Below, in pieces: positions 22,369-31,129 of a DNA stretch of 64,000 nt. The stretch spans positions 36,733-100,732 of the forward strand of contig NZ_LABY01000047.1 of the NCBI RefSeq assembly GCF_001043975.1, written 5' to 3'. Source of the DNA: Methylobacterium variabile. GTDB taxonomy: Bacteria; Pseudomonadota; Alphaproteobacteria; Rhizobiales; Beijerinckiaceae. The notes beneath the pieces are model-generated. The model was given only the letters and a program-made list of their open reading frames with translations, had not been told where the DNA came from and made no database searches. A program made the translations under genes and the position numbers. Each line of letters opens with the position of its first letter. The stretch's first letter is position 1.

Positions 22369-23979
22369 ATGCCGCCGATCCTGTCCGGGGTGGATCCCGG
22401 CAGCCCGGAGGGCTGCGCCAACCGGGCGGCACACCTCGCCCTGATCGAGCGGATCCGTCTGCTGGAAGCGCGGGTCGCCGCCACCTCGGCGCGCGCCGAG
22501 ACGCGGTTCAAGGCGCGCGGCCAGCTCCTGCCGCGGGAGCGGGTCGGCCTGCTCCTCGACGCCGAGGCGCCCTTCCTCGAACTGTCGCCGCTCTGCGGCC
22601 TCGGCCTGCACGAGGACGACGGCGAGGACGAGGTCTACGGCGGCGGCTGCATCGCCGGCATCGGCTTCGTGTCCGGCGCGCGCTGCGTGGTGCTGGCGAG
22701 CGATTCCGGCATCAAGGGCGGGGCGGTCCATCCTCTCGGGGTCGACAAGCAGCTGCGCGCCCAGGAGATCGCGCTCCAGAACCGGCTGCCGCTGATCCAG
22801 CTCGTCGAGAGCGCCGGCGCCAACCTGCTGCTCCAGTCCGAGATGTTCGTGCGCGGCGGCGGCATCTTCGCCGGGCTGGCGCGGCTCTCGGCGGCGGGCG
22901 TGCCGGTGATCTCGGTGGTGCACGGCTCGAGCACGGCGGGGGGCGCCTACCAGACCGGGCTTGCCGACTACGTCGTGATGGTGCGCGGCCGCTCGAAGGT
23001 CTTCCTCGCCGGGCCGCCGCTCCTGCGCGCCGCGACCGGCGAGATCGCGGACGACGAGGCGCTCGGCGGCGCCGAGCTGCACTGCGTCACCACCGGGCTC
23101 GGCGAGTACCTGGCCGAGGACGACCGGGACGCGCTGCGGATCGCCCGGGAGATCGTGGCGGCGATCGGCTGGGCGGCGGCCCCGGCCTCCCGCGCCGGGC
23201 CTGAGCCGCTGCACGACGCCGAGACGCTCCTCGCCGCGGTGCCGCCGGACCACCGCCGCCCCTACGACGTGCGCGAGGTGCTGGCCTGCCTGGTCGACGG
23301 CTCGGACGTCCTCGACTTCAAGCCGCTCTACGGCCCGCACACGGTCTGCGCCCATGCGAGCGTCGCGGGCCACCGGGTCGGGATCCTCGGCAACAACGGA
23401 CCGATCGACGCCGCCGGCGCGACGAAGGCGGCGCAGTTCATCCAGCTCTGCTGCCAGGCCGGACTGCCGCTCGTGTTCCTGCAGAACACCACCGGCTTCA
23501 TGGTCGGCACCGAGGCCGAGGCGTCCGGCATCGTCAAGCACGGCTCGAAGATGATCCAGGCGGTCACCAACGCGACCGTGCCGAAGATCACGATCCAGAT
23601 CGGCGGCTCGTTCGGCGCCGGGCATTACGGCATGTGCGGCCGGGCCTTCGGGCCGCGCTTCATCTTCGCCTGGCCGAACAGCCGCACCGCCGTGATGGGC
23701 GGCGAGCAGGCCGCCCGGGTGATGACGATCGTCGGCGAGGAGGCGGCCCGGGCCCGCGGGCGCGAGCCCGACGCGGCCCGCCTGGCGACGCAAGGGGCGG
23801 CGGTGAGCGCCGCCTACGACCGGGAGAGCACCGCGCTCTTCGCCACGGCCCGGCTGTGGGACGACGGCCTGATCGATCCCCGCGACACCCGCCGGGTCCT
23901 CGCCTTCTGCCTCGACACCTGCCGCGAGGCCGAGAGCCGGCGGCTCAACCCCAACACCTTCGGAGTGGCCCGGCCGTGA
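22369..23979 (+). CDS. Acyl-CoA carboxylase carboxyltransferase subunit (AtuC/GCC-like)
   Basis: 536 residues, beta subunit of a biotin-dependent acyl-CoA carboxylase. It carries the two crotonase-fold halves: N-terminal VESAGANL and STAGGAYQTGLADYVVMV, C-terminal FLQNTTGFMVG and GGSFGAGHYGMCGRAFGPRF. The opening (LDPRS-like, here VDPGSPEGCANRAAHLALIE) and the segment VFLAGPPLLRAATGEIADDE are closer to geranyl-CoA carboxylase AtuC of Pseudomonas (from memory) than to 3-methylcrotonyl-CoA carboxylase. AGGGAGAGAG precedes the ATG. First gene of a five-gene coupled series. The exact acyl-CoA cannot be read from sequence; geranyl-CoA, 3-methylcrotonyl-CoA or a related branched substrate are candidates. 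Confidence 0.9.
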   Translation: MPPILSGVDPGSPEGCANRAAHLALIERIRLLEARVAATSARAETRFKARGQLLPRERVGLLLDAEAPFLELSPLCGLGLHEDDGEDEVYGGGCIAGIGFVSGARCVVLASDSGIKGGAVHPLGVDKQLRAQEIALQNRLPLIQLVESAGANLLLQSEMFVRGGGIFAGLARLSAAGVPVISVVHGSSTAGGAYQTGLADYVVMVRGRSKVFLAGPPLLRAATGEIADDEALGGAELHCVTTGLGEYLAEDDRDALRIAREIVAAIGWAAAPASRAGPEPLHDAETLLAAVPPDHRRPYDVREVLACLVDGSDVLDFKPLYGPHTVCAHASVAGHRVGILGNNGPIDAAGATKAAQFIQLCCQAGLPLVFLQNTTGFMVGTEAEASGIVKHGSKMIQAVTNATVPKITIQIGGSFGAGHYGMCGRAFGPRFIFAWPNSRTAVMGGEQAARVMTIVGEEAARARGREPDAARLATQGAAVSAAYDRESTALFATARLWDDGLIDPRDTRRVLAFCLDTCREAESRRLNPNTFGVARP

Positions 23980-24761
23980 CCCTCACCCTCGAGCGCCAGG
24001 GCCCGCACCTGCGTGCCACCCTGGACGATCCCCCGACCCGCAACGCCCTCTCGGCCGCGATGGTGGAGGCCCTGCACGGGCTGCTCGCCGGGATCGAGGC
24101 CGACGCGACCCTGCGCTCGCTCACGCTGACGGGCGCGAACGGCAGCTTCTGCGCCGGCGCCGACCTGAAGGGCGCGTTGCCTGCGCTCGACGCGCCGCCC
24201 GGGCCGGACGATCCGGTGCGCGCGCTCAACCGGGCGGGCGGGCAGCTCTTCGCGCGGCTCGACGCCTGCCCGGTGCCGGTCGTCGCGGTGGTCGACGGCC
24301 CGGCGCTCGGCGGCGGCCTCGGTCTCGTCGCCTGCGCGGACCTCGTCGTCGCCACCCCCGCGGCGCGGTTCGGCCTGCCGGAAGCGGGTCTCGGCGTTCC
24401 GCCGGCCCAGATCGCGCCCTACCTGGTGGCCCGGCTCGGGCCGGCCCGGGCCCGGCGCCTCGCCCTGCTCGGCGAGCGCCTGGACGCCGAGGCCGGCCTC
24501 GCCATCGGCCTCGTCGACATGACCTGCGCGCCGGGCGAGGTCGAGGTGCGCCTCGCCGGGATCCTCGCCGGCATCGGGCGCGGCGCCCCTGGCGCCTTGC
24601 GCACGACGAAGCACCTGCTGCGGAGCGCGGCCTGGCCGCCCGGGGACGGCTTCGTCGAGGAGGCCGCCGCCCTCTTCGCCGCGGCCCTGCGCGGCCCGGA
24701 GGGCCGCGAGGGCGTCGCCGCCTTCGCGGCGCGGCGGAACCCCGCCTGGGTCGGAGGCTGA
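23976..24761 (+). CDS. Enoyl-CoA hydratase/isomerase (methylglutaconyl-CoA-hydratase-like)
   Basis: 261 residues from a GTG overlapping the previous stop (GTGA). Crotonase fold with oxyanion-hole segments SFCAGADLKG (about 58-67) and GPALGGGLGLVACADLVVA (108-126). The first catalytic Glu of enoyl-CoA hydratases (GGGxE) is Gly here (GGGLG), while the second is kept (RFGLPEAGLG). This Gly pattern is typical of 3-methylglutaconyl-CoA or isohexenylglutaconyl-CoA hydratases (LiuC/AtuE group), which fits its place between the two carboxylase subunits. It would hydrate the carboxylated product. Confidence 0.88.
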   Translation: MTLTLERQGPHLRATLDDPPTRNALSAAMVEALHGLLAGIEADATLRSLTLTGANGSFCAGADLKGALPALDAPPGPDDPVRALNRAGGQLFARLDACPVPVVAVVDGPALGGGLGLVACADLVVATPAARFGLPEAGLGVPPAQIAPYLVARLGPARARRLALLGERLDAEAGLAIGLVDMTCAPGEVEVRLAGILAGIGRGAPGALRTTKHLLRSAAWPPGDGFVEEAAALFAAALRGPEGREGVAAFAARRNPAWVGG

Positions 24762-24763
24762 CG

Positions 24764-26719
24764 ATGACCTTCTCCACCCTCCTGATCGCCAACCGGGGCG
24801 AGATCGCCTGCCGGATCATCCGGACCGCCCGGGCCCAGGGCTACCGCACCGTTGCGGTCTACAGCACCGCGGACGCCGATGCCCGCCACGTGCGCGAGGC
24901 GGACATCGCGGTCCCGATCGGACCCGCGCCGGCCCGCGAGAGCTATCTCTGCGCCGAGGCGATCGTGGCGGCGGCGGTGCGCGCCGGGGCCGATGCGGTC
25001 CATCCCGGCTACGGCTTCCTGTCGGAGAACGCCGAGTTCGCCGAGGCCTGCGAGGCGGCCGGCCTCACCTGGATCGGCCCGCCGCCCGCTTCGATCCGGG
25101 CGATGGGCGACAAGGCCTCCGCCAAGCGCCTGATGCGCGAGGCCGGGGTCCCCTGCGTGCCGGGCTACGACGGGGAGGACGACCGCGACGCCACCCTGGC
25201 GGCCGAGGCCGAGGCGATCGGCTACCCGGTCATGGTCAAGGCCTCCGCCGGCGGGGGCGGGCGGGGCATGCGCCTCGTCCACGCGGCCTCCGACCTGCCC
25301 GAGGCCCTGGCGGGAGCCCGGGCAGAGGCGCAGGCGGCCTTCGGCAGCGGGCGGCTCCTCCTGGAGCGCGCCGTGGTCGGGGCGCGGCACGTCGAGATCC
25401 AGGTCTTCGCCGACCGCCACGGCGCCGTGATCCATCTCGGCGAGCGGGACTGCTCGGTGCAGCGCCGTCACCAGAAGATCATCGAGGAGGCCCCCTCCCC
25501 GGCCGTCGACGCCGCCTTGCGGGCCCGCATGGGGGCCGCGGCCGTCCGGGCGGCGCAGGCCATCGGCTATGTCGGGGCCGGCACGGTGGAGTTCCTGCTC
25601 GACCGCTCGGGGGACTTCTTCTTCCTCGAGATGAACACCCGTCTCCAGGTCGAGCATCCGGTCACCGAGATGGTCACGGGCCTCGATCTCGTCGCCCTGC
25701 AGCTCGACGCGGCGCAGGGGCTGCCCCTGCCCCTCGGGCAGGACGAGGTCCGCCTCGACGGCCACGCCATCGAGGTCCGCCTCTATGCCGAGGACCCCGC
25801 GGCCGGCTTCCTGCCGCAGACCGGCCTCGTGCGGCTGTGGCGCCCGGCGCCGCCGGAGATGGCGCGGGTGGATCACGGCCTGCGCGAGGGGGCGGCGGTG
25901 ACGCCGTACTACGACCCGATGCTCGCCAAGGTGATCGCCTGGGGGCGCGACCGCGAGGAGGCCCGCCGGCGCCTGATGCGGGCCGTCGAGGCCACGGTGG
26001 TGCTCGGCGTGACCACGAACAAGGCCTACCTGCTCGCCGCCCTCGACTGGCCCGACTTCGCGGCCGGCGCGTCAACGACGGACTCGGTCGCCGTCAACGC
26101 GGCGCGGGACGCGACCATGTCGGCCGGCGCCACGCCGGCCCTGGCCTGGGCGCTCGGCGCGGCGCTCCTGGCCGGCGGCGCACCCGGGACCGGGCCGGCC
26201 TGGCGAGCGACCTCCCTGTGCCTCGCCCGCGGCGAGGAGGAGGTGCGGGTCGGCCTCGCCCGCAGCGGCGAGGGCTGGCGGATCACCCTGCCGGGCGACC
26301 AGCCGGGGAGGCCGCACGAGATCGCGGTGCTCGCGTGGTCGGGCGGCCGGGTGTCCTACGCGGCGGACGGCCTCCTGCGGCACGCCTTCGCGGAGAGATC
26401 CGGGGACCGGCTCGATCTCGACCTCGGCGGCGGCGGCCTCACGCTCCTCGACCGGACCCGCGCGCCGGCCGCGGAGCAGGGCGCGGCGCAGGGCGGCGCC
26501 GTGCGGGCGCCGATGAACGGCACCCTGACGGCCGTGTCCGTCGCCGCCGGCGACCGGGTCGAGCGCGGCCAGCTCCTCGCCACCATCGAGGCGATGAAGA
26601 TGGAGATGCGCGTGGCCGCCCCCCTGTCCGGCACCGTCTCGGCCGTGCCGGCCCGCGCGGGCGCGGCGGTCGCCGCCCGGCAGGTCCTCGTCACCATCAC
26701 CCCGGAGGCCACCCCGTGA
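24764..26719 (+). CDS. Acyl-CoA carboxylase biotin carboxylase/BCCP subunit (AtuF/LiuD-like)
   Basis: 651 residues. Biotin carboxylase domain (1-450: LLIANRGEIACRIIRTA, ATP-grasp Gly-rich loop KASAGGGGRGMR, catalytic region EMNTRLQVEHPVTE), a linker, and a C-terminal biotinyl domain with biotin-accepting Lys612 in EAMKMEM. It charges biotin with bicarbonate and ATP and passes CO2 to the partner at 22369. Two bp separate it from the hydratase gene. The middle region is that of 3-methylcrotonyl/geranyl-CoA carboxylase alpha subunits. Confidence 0.95.
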   Translation: MTFSTLLIANRGEIACRIIRTARAQGYRTVAVYSTADADARHVREADIAVPIGPAPARESYLCAEAIVAAAVRAGADAVHPGYGFLSENAEFAEACEAAGLTWIGPPPASIRAMGDKASAKRLMREAGVPCVPGYDGEDDRDATLAAEAEAIGYPVMVKASAGGGGRGMRLVHAASDLPEALAGARAEAQAAFGSGRLLLERAVVGARHVEIQVFADRHGAVIHLGERDCSVQRRHQKIIEEAPSPAVDAALRARMGAAAVRAAQAIGYVGAGTVEFLLDRSGDFFFLEMNTRLQVEHPVTEMVTGLDLVALQLDAAQGLPLPLGQDEVRLDGHAIEVRLYAEDPAAGFLPQTGLVRLWRPAPPEMARVDHGLREGAAVTPYYDPMLAKVIAWGRDREEARRRLMRAVEATVVLGVTTNKAYLLAALDWPDFAAGASTTDSVAVNAARDATMSAGATPALAWALGAALLAGGAPGTGPAWRATSLCLARGEEEVRVGLARSGEGWRITLPGDQPGRPHEIAVLAWSGGRVSYAADGLLRHAFAERSGDRLDLDLGGGGLTLLDRTRAPAAEQGAAQGGAVRAPMNGTLTAVSVAAGDRVERGQLLATIEAMKMEMRVAAPLSGTVSAVPARAGAAVAARQVLVTITPEATP

Positions 26720-27627
26720 GCGACATGGCCAAAGCGATCATCACCTGCGCGCTGACCGGCGTGCTGACCGACCCGCGCCAGCACCCGGTCCCGGTCACCC
26801 CCGAGGAGATGGCCCGGGAGGCCCGGCGCGCCTTCGACGAGGGCGCCGCGGTGATGCACGTCCACGTCCGCGACCAGGGTGCCGGCCGCGGCCACCTGCC
26901 GTCGTGGGACCCCGAGGTGGCGGGCGCCGTGGTGGCGGCGATCCGGGCCGCTTGTCCGGGCGTCGTCATCAACCTGACGACGGGCGTCGTCGGCCCCGAC
27001 ATCGCGGGCCCGGCCGCCTGCCTGCGCGCCCTGCGGCCGGAGATCGCCGCCTGCAACGCCGGCAGCCTCAACTACCTCAAGGCGCGGCGCGAGGGCGGCT
27101 GGGCCTGGCCGCCGCTGCTGTTCGACAACCCGGCCGAGAAGGTCGCGGCCTTCCTCGCCGTGATGGCGGAATGCGGGGCGCAGCCCGAATGGGAGTGCTT
27201 CGACACCGGCATCGTGCGCTGCGTCGACCTCTATCGCCGGGCCGGGCTGCACCGGGGCCGGGCCCGCTGCAACCTGGTGATGGGCGTCGAATCCGGCATG
27301 CCGTCCGATCCGGAGCTGCTGCCGATCCTGCTGCGGCTCCTGCCGGAGGGCGCGCGCTGGAGCGTCACGGCCATCGGCCGGGACGAGGTCTGGCCCCTGC
27401 ACCAGCGCGCGGCGGAACTCGGCGGCGACCTGCGCACCGGCCTTGAGGACACCTTCTACCTGCCCGACGGCAGCCGCGCGGACTCGAACGGGGCGCTGGT
27501 GCGGGCCCTCGCCCGCACCGCCCGCGAGGCCGGACGCGCGATCGCGAGCCCGGAGGAGGCCCGCGCCGCCCTTGGTCTCGCGGGACTTGGGCTCGCGGGA
27601 CCCGGGCTCGCCGGGGAGCCCGCATGA
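26716..27627 (+). CDS. BKACE family beta-keto acid cleavage enzyme (DUF849)
   Basis: 303 residues; GTG at 26716 overlaps the carboxylase stop, or ATG at 26725. TIM-barrel BKACE enzymes use zinc to cleave a beta-keto acid with acetyl-CoA into an acyl-CoA and acetoacetate. Seen here: KAIITCALTGVLT at the start, the zinc-binding HVHVRD, NLTTG, the ECFDTG strand and GLEDTFYLPDG. The last 17 residues are a low-complexity LGLAG-type repeat (see the repeat at 27571). A BKACE is not part of known Atu or Liu pathways, so its place inside this operon suggests a modified route that ends with cleavage of a beta-keto acid instead of HMG-CoA-lyase chemistry (inference). Confidence 0.92.
   Translation: MSDMAKAIITCALTGVLTDPRQHPVPVTPEEMAREARRAFDEGAAVMHVHVRDQGAGRGHLPSWDPEVAGAVVAAIRAACPGVVINLTTGVVGPDIAGPAACLRALRPEIAACNAGSLNYLKARREGGWAWPPLLFDNPAEKVAAFLAVMAECGAQPEWECFDTGIVRCVDLYRRAGLHRGRARCNLVMGVESGMPSDPELLPILLRLLPEGARWSVTAIGRDEVWPLHQRAAELGGDLRTGLEDTFYLPDGSRADSNGALVRALARTAREAGRAIASPEEARAALGLAGLGLAGPGLAGEPA
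27571..27615 (+). repeat. Three in-frame 15-bp tandem repeats at 3' end of BKACE gene
   Basis: Units CTTGGTCTCGCGGGA, CTTGGGCTCGCGGGA and CCCGGGCTCGCCGGG (27571, 27586, 27601) encode LGLAG-LGLAG-PGLAG and end nine bases before the next gene's ATG. Fifteen bases equal five codons, so copy changes would keep the frame. Confidence 0.85.
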
Positions 27628-28259
27628 TCGCGCTCTACCATTGCCAGAGCGCCCGCTCGTTCCGCGTCCTCTGGATGCTCGAGGAGCTGGGCCTCCCTTA
27701 CGTGCTCCACCTCCTGCCCTTCCCGCCCCGGGTGCATCGCAAGGACTTCCTGGAGCTCAACCCCCTCGGGACGGTGCCGCTCCTCGTCGACGGCGCCGTG
27801 CGGATGACCGAAAGCGCCGCGATCTGCCAGTACCTGGCGACCCGCGGCGGCCTGACGGCCCTCGCGGTGGAGCCCGGCGAGCCCGATCACGGCGCCTACC
27901 TGAACTGGCTGCATTTCGGCGAGGCGACGCTCACCGTGCCGCAGACGCTGGTGCTGCGCTACCGCGTCCTGGAGCCGCCCGAGCGGCGCCAGCCGCAGGT
28001 CGCCGAGGACTACGCCCGCTGGTTCGCGGCGCGCCTGCGCGTGCTGACCGCCACCGTCTGGGACCGCGAGCACCTCTGCGCCGGGCGCTTCACCGCCGCC
28101 GACGTCTCGGTCGGCTACGCCCTGATGCTCGCCCACGCGGTCGGGCTCGCCGAGACCCTTCCGCCCCCGGTCCAGGCCTACTGGGACCGGCTCCAGGCCC
28201 GACCCGGCTTCTCCCGCGCACTGGCCCAGCAGAACGGCCCGGCGCCCCCGTTCGCATGA
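27624..28259 (+). CDS. Glutathione S-transferase family protein
   Basis: 211 residues, starting by ATGA overlap with the BKACE gene. N-terminal thioredoxin-like domain (ALYHCQSARSFRVLWMLEELGLPY, then VPLLVDGAVRMTESAAICQYL with the cis-Pro and the Glu-Ser that bind glutathione) and an all-helical C-terminal domain (90-205). The first-domain Cys/Ser region reads HCQSARSFR, which fits the beta/Nu class with Ser. A GST in a coupled catabolic operon may detoxify or isomerise an intermediate, as in maleylacetoacetate isomerase; the substrate is unknown. Confidence 0.92.
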   Translation: MIALYHCQSARSFRVLWMLEELGLPYVLHLLPFPPRVHRKDFLELNPLGTVPLLVDGAVRMTESAAICQYLATRGGLTALAVEPGEPDHGAYLNWLHFGEATLTVPQTLVLRYRVLEPPERRQPQVAEDYARWFAARLRVLTATVWDREHLCAGRFTAADVSVGYALMLAHAVGLAETLPPPVQAYWDRLQARPGFSRALAQQNGPAPPFA

Positions 28260-28281
28260 CCAATCCCGGAGGAACACGCCC

Positions 28282-29871
28282 ATGTCCGCGACCACGACCA
28301 CGTCCAAGCCCCTTCCCATCGCCGCGACCCTCGCCGATCTCCTGCCGCTGCTGGCCCGGCACCATCCCGACCGGACCGCCCTGGTGATGGAGGACCGGAG
28401 CCTCACCTACGCCGAGCTGGACCAGGCGGCCGGGCGCCTGGCCGGCGCGCTGGCGGCGCGGGGCGTGATGCCCGGCGACCGGATCACCCTGCACGGCCCG
28501 AATTCCTGGCAATGGGTCGTCGCCTACTACGCCGTGCTCCGCAGCGGCGCCATCCTCAACCCGCTCAACCTGATGCTGACGCCGCCCGAGGTGGCCCACG
28601 CGGTGCGCGATTGCGGTGCCGGGATCGTGATCACCACCGCCGCCTCGGTGCCGGGCCTGTCGGGGCTGCGCGAGGCTGGCGTGCGGCTCATCGCCTGGGG
28701 CGGCGAGGCCCGAGAGCCCGGCGAGGAGCACGAGGCCGAGGCCCTGGAGCCGCTCACCGCGGCGGGGGCGATGCTCGAGCCGCACGCCTGCGATCCCGGG
28801 GCGCCGGCGATGATCTGCTACACCTCGGGCACGACGGGGCTGCCCAAGGGCGCCGTGCTGACCCATCGCGGGATCCTCCACAACGCGGCGGCCATCGCCA
28901 CGATGTTCGTGATGGACCGGAACGACGTCATGGTCTCGGCGATGCCGCTGCCGCACGTCGGCGGCCACGTGATGATGAACGCCGCCTTCCAGCGCGGGAT
29001 GCGGCTGGCGCAGTTCGGCCGGTTCGACCCCGTCCGCGTCCAGGACGCGGTCGCACGGCTCGGCGGCACGATCTTCTTCGGCGCGCCGGCGATGTTCCTG
29101 ATGGTCACGGCGGCGCCCGGCTTCGCGGCGGAGGCCTGGCGCTCGCTGCGGGTCGCCGCGATCGGCGGCGCCGGCATGCCGCCGGAGCAGATGCGGGCGG
29201 TGGAGCGGGCCCTCGGCCACCGGCTGCTCGAGCTGTGGGGCATGACGGAGCTGTCGGGCGTGGGCGCCGCGTTCGGCCCGCTCACGCCGAACAAGCACGG
29301 CTCGATCGGCGTGGCGGTTCCCTTCGTGCAGCTGCGGATCGGCGCCCTCGACGACGATGCCGTCACCGTGCCGCCGGACGAGCCCGGCGAGCTATTGGCG
29401 CGGGGGCCCAGCGTGATGCAGGGCTACTGGAACAACGCCGCAGCGACGGCCGAGACCCTGACCGGGGACGGCTGGCTGCGCACCGGCGACATCGCCCGCA
29501 TGGACGCGGACGGCTGCATCTTCGTGGTCGACCGCCGGAAAGACATGATCCTGTCCTCCGGCTACAACGTCTACCCGGCCGAGCTGGAGCGGGTCCTGTG
29601 CGAGCACCCGGCCGTCGCGACGGCGGCGGTCGGACGGCAGCCCGACCCCGTCAAGGGCGAGATCGCCAAGGCCTACGTGGTCCTGAAGCGGGAGGGCGAA
29701 GCGACGATCGAGGAGCTCGAGGCGTTCTGCCGGCACTCCCTCGCCGCCTACAAGGTACCGCGGGCCTTCCAGTTCGTGAGCGATCTGCCTCGCACGCCCT
29801 CGGGCAAGGTGCTGCGGCGGGAGCTGTGCAAGCTCGACGGCGGGGATCCGGCACGCTCGGCGGCACCATAG
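28282..29871 (+). CDS. AMP-forming acyl-CoA ligase
   Basis: 529 residues of the ANL superfamily. P-loop YTSGTTGLPKGAVLTHRG (about 180-197), adenine motif GMTE, ATP-binding GWLRTGD, and the hinge with VDRRKDMILSSGYNVYP; the catalytic Lys near the C-terminus is in PSGKVLRRE. It would activate a carboxylic acid to its CoA thioester, feeding the carboxylase encoded upstream. ATG at 28282 follows GGAGGAAC. Last gene of the cluster; the strand then switches to the convergent mrp operon 150 bp later. Confidence 0.93.
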   Translation: MSATTTTSKPLPIAATLADLLPLLARHHPDRTALVMEDRSLTYAELDQAAGRLAGALAARGVMPGDRITLHGPNSWQWVVAYYAVLRSGAILNPLNLMLTPPEVAHAVRDCGAGIVITTAASVPGLSGLREAGVRLIAWGGEAREPGEEHEAEALEPLTAAGAMLEPHACDPGAPAMICYTSGTTGLPKGAVLTHRGILHNAAAIATMFVMDRNDVMVSAMPLPHVGGHVMMNAAFQRGMRLAQFGRFDPVRVQDAVARLGGTIFFGAPAMFLMVTAAPGFAAEAWRSLRVAAIGGAGMPPEQMRAVERALGHRLLELWGMTELSGVGAAFGPLTPNKHGSIGVAVPFVQLRIGALDDDAVTVPPDEPGELLARGPSVMQGYWNNAAATAETLTGDGWLRTGDIARMDADGCIFVVDRRKDMILSSGYNVYPAELERVLCEHPAVATAAVGRQPDPVKGEIAKAYVVLKREGEATIEELEAFCRHSLAAYKVPRAFQFVSDLPRTPSGKVLRRELCKLDGGDPARSAAP

Positions 29872-30021
29872 CCGGCCCGTCGAGGCGTCCCGCCCCCGGA
29901 CGACGGTGCGAGGCCCTGCAAGGTTCGGCGCCGCCGATGGCGGCCCGGCGGCTCGCGTCGCGGTTCGGCGTCCGGATCAGGAGGCCGCACCCTGGCAGGG
30001 ACCGCCGCCGCCCGCCAGGCG

Positions 30022-30363
30022 TCAGAGCTTCGGTGGAGCGCCGGGATTGCCCTCGTGACGGTCACGGTGCGCGGCGGCCCGGGCGAGAAGCAGCAGCGTG
30101 ACGGGCGTGGTCACGGTGAGGAACACGCCGATCAGCGCGTCGCGCAGGACGAGGCGTCCCTCGAGCAGCGAGAGCAGCAGCATCGAGCCGCACAGGATCA
30201 GGGCCGTGCCCAGCGTCGCACCGAGGGTCGGGGCGTGGACGCGCTCGTAGAAGGTCCTCAGGCGGACGAGGCCGAGGGCGCCGGTCAGCGAGAAGGCCGC
30301 GCCCGTCAGGGCGAGCGCGACGACGAGCCAGGCGGCCCAGACGGGCAGGTCGGCGCCGGTCAC
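30022..30363 (-). CDS. mrpG: Mrp Na+/H+ antiporter subunit G
   Basis: 113 residues, three membrane helices, with the MnhG/PhaG signature LGLVRLRTFYERVHAPTLGATLG (about 31-53). It is the last gene of the six-gene mrp operon and overlaps mrpF by ATGA. The G subunit is small and needed for assembly of the antiporter complex. The convergent acyl-CoA ligase ends 150 bp away, and I see no strong terminator in that gap. Confidence 0.95.
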   Translation of the reverse strand: MTGADLPVWAAWLVVALALTGAAFSLTGALGLVRLRTFYERVHAPTLGATLGTALILCGSMLLLSLLEGRLVLRDALIGVFLTVTTPVTLLLLARAAAHRDRHEGNPGAPPKL

Positions 30364-30644
30364 TGGATGACCTCGCCCTGCATCAGGAACTTGGCGAGCG
30401 CGACGGTGGCGGTGAAGCCGATCATGCCGATGATCAGCGCGGCCTCGAAGTAGAGGCCGCTGCCGGTGCGCATGCCGTGGACCACGATCGCCAGCATGCC
30501 GTTGAGGTAGAGGGTGTCGAGGCCGAGGATGCGGTCGTGCGCCCGCGGGCCGCGCAGCATGCGCCAGGCGGCCAGCGCCATCGCCAGCACGAGCGCGCCC
30601 TGGGCAAGGCCGAGGCCCCAGTCGAGAATCGCCGCGGCGCTCAT
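30360..30644 (-). CDS. mrpF: Mrp Na+/H+ antiporter subunit F
   Basis: 94 residues with three predicted membrane helices. The segment LRGPRAHDRILGLDTLYLNGM is the MnhF/PhaF signature, with the conserved Asp in the second helix region. Overlaps mrpE (TCAT on the plus strand, i.e. ATGA) and mrpG. Part of the multisubunit antiporter exchanging cytosolic Na+ or K+ for protons. Confidence 0.95.
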   Translation of the reverse strand: MSAAAILDWGLGLAQGALVLAMALAAWRMLRGPRAHDRILGLDTLYLNGMLAIVVHGMRTGSGLYFEAALIIGMIGFTATVALAKFLMQGEVIQ

Positions 30645-31129
30645 GCGAAGATCTCCATCAATGGCCGCTCGTAGCGGTCCTTCACCCGCCGGATCCAGGC
30701 GTCCCCGTCCGTGTAGTCGAGCACGTGCATCAGCAGGCGCCCGGTGTCGGAATCGTACTGCACCCAGAGCGTGCCGGGCGTGGCCGTGAGGATGATCGAC
30801 AGGACCGCGAGGCCGAACGGCTCGCGCAGGTCGAGGGGGATCGCGACGAAGCCCGTCCGCCGCTCGCCCCGGCGCAGGCCGAGGATGATCCGGGCGACGT
30901 CGATGTTGGAACGGACCATGTCGTAGAGGACGATGACCGCCAGCCGCGCGAGCAGGCCGGGCGCGCGCACCCGGACCGCCCGCGGGCGCAGCGCCCGCAT
31001 CACGTGGGGCACAGCGAGACCGACCATCAGCGCCAGCAGGATGCTGCCCGGCGTCGGCGGCGCGTTCAGGAGGAGCCAGGTCACGCCGAGGGCGGCCGAC
31101 AGCACCGGATAGGGCAGGATCCGGTTCAC
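30641..31129 (-). CDS. mrpE: Mrp Na+/H+ antiporter subunit E
   Basis: 162 residues from a GTG overlapping the mrpD stop (GTGA). Two membrane helices near the N-terminus (PYPVLSAALGVTWLLLNA, ILLALMVGLAVPHVM), then the cytosolic MnhE domain: ARLAVIVLYDMVRSNIDVARIIL and VAIPLDLREPFGLAVLSIILTATPGT, which is the family signature. Overlaps mrpF. Confidence 0.95.
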   Translation of the reverse strand: MNRILPYPVLSAALGVTWLLLNAPPTPGSILLALMVGLAVPHVMRALRPRAVRVRAPGLLARLAVIVLYDMVRSNIDVARIILGLRRGERRTGFVAIPLDLREPFGLAVLSIILTATPGTLWVQYDSDTGRLLMHVLDYTDGDAWIRRVKDRYERPLMEIFA

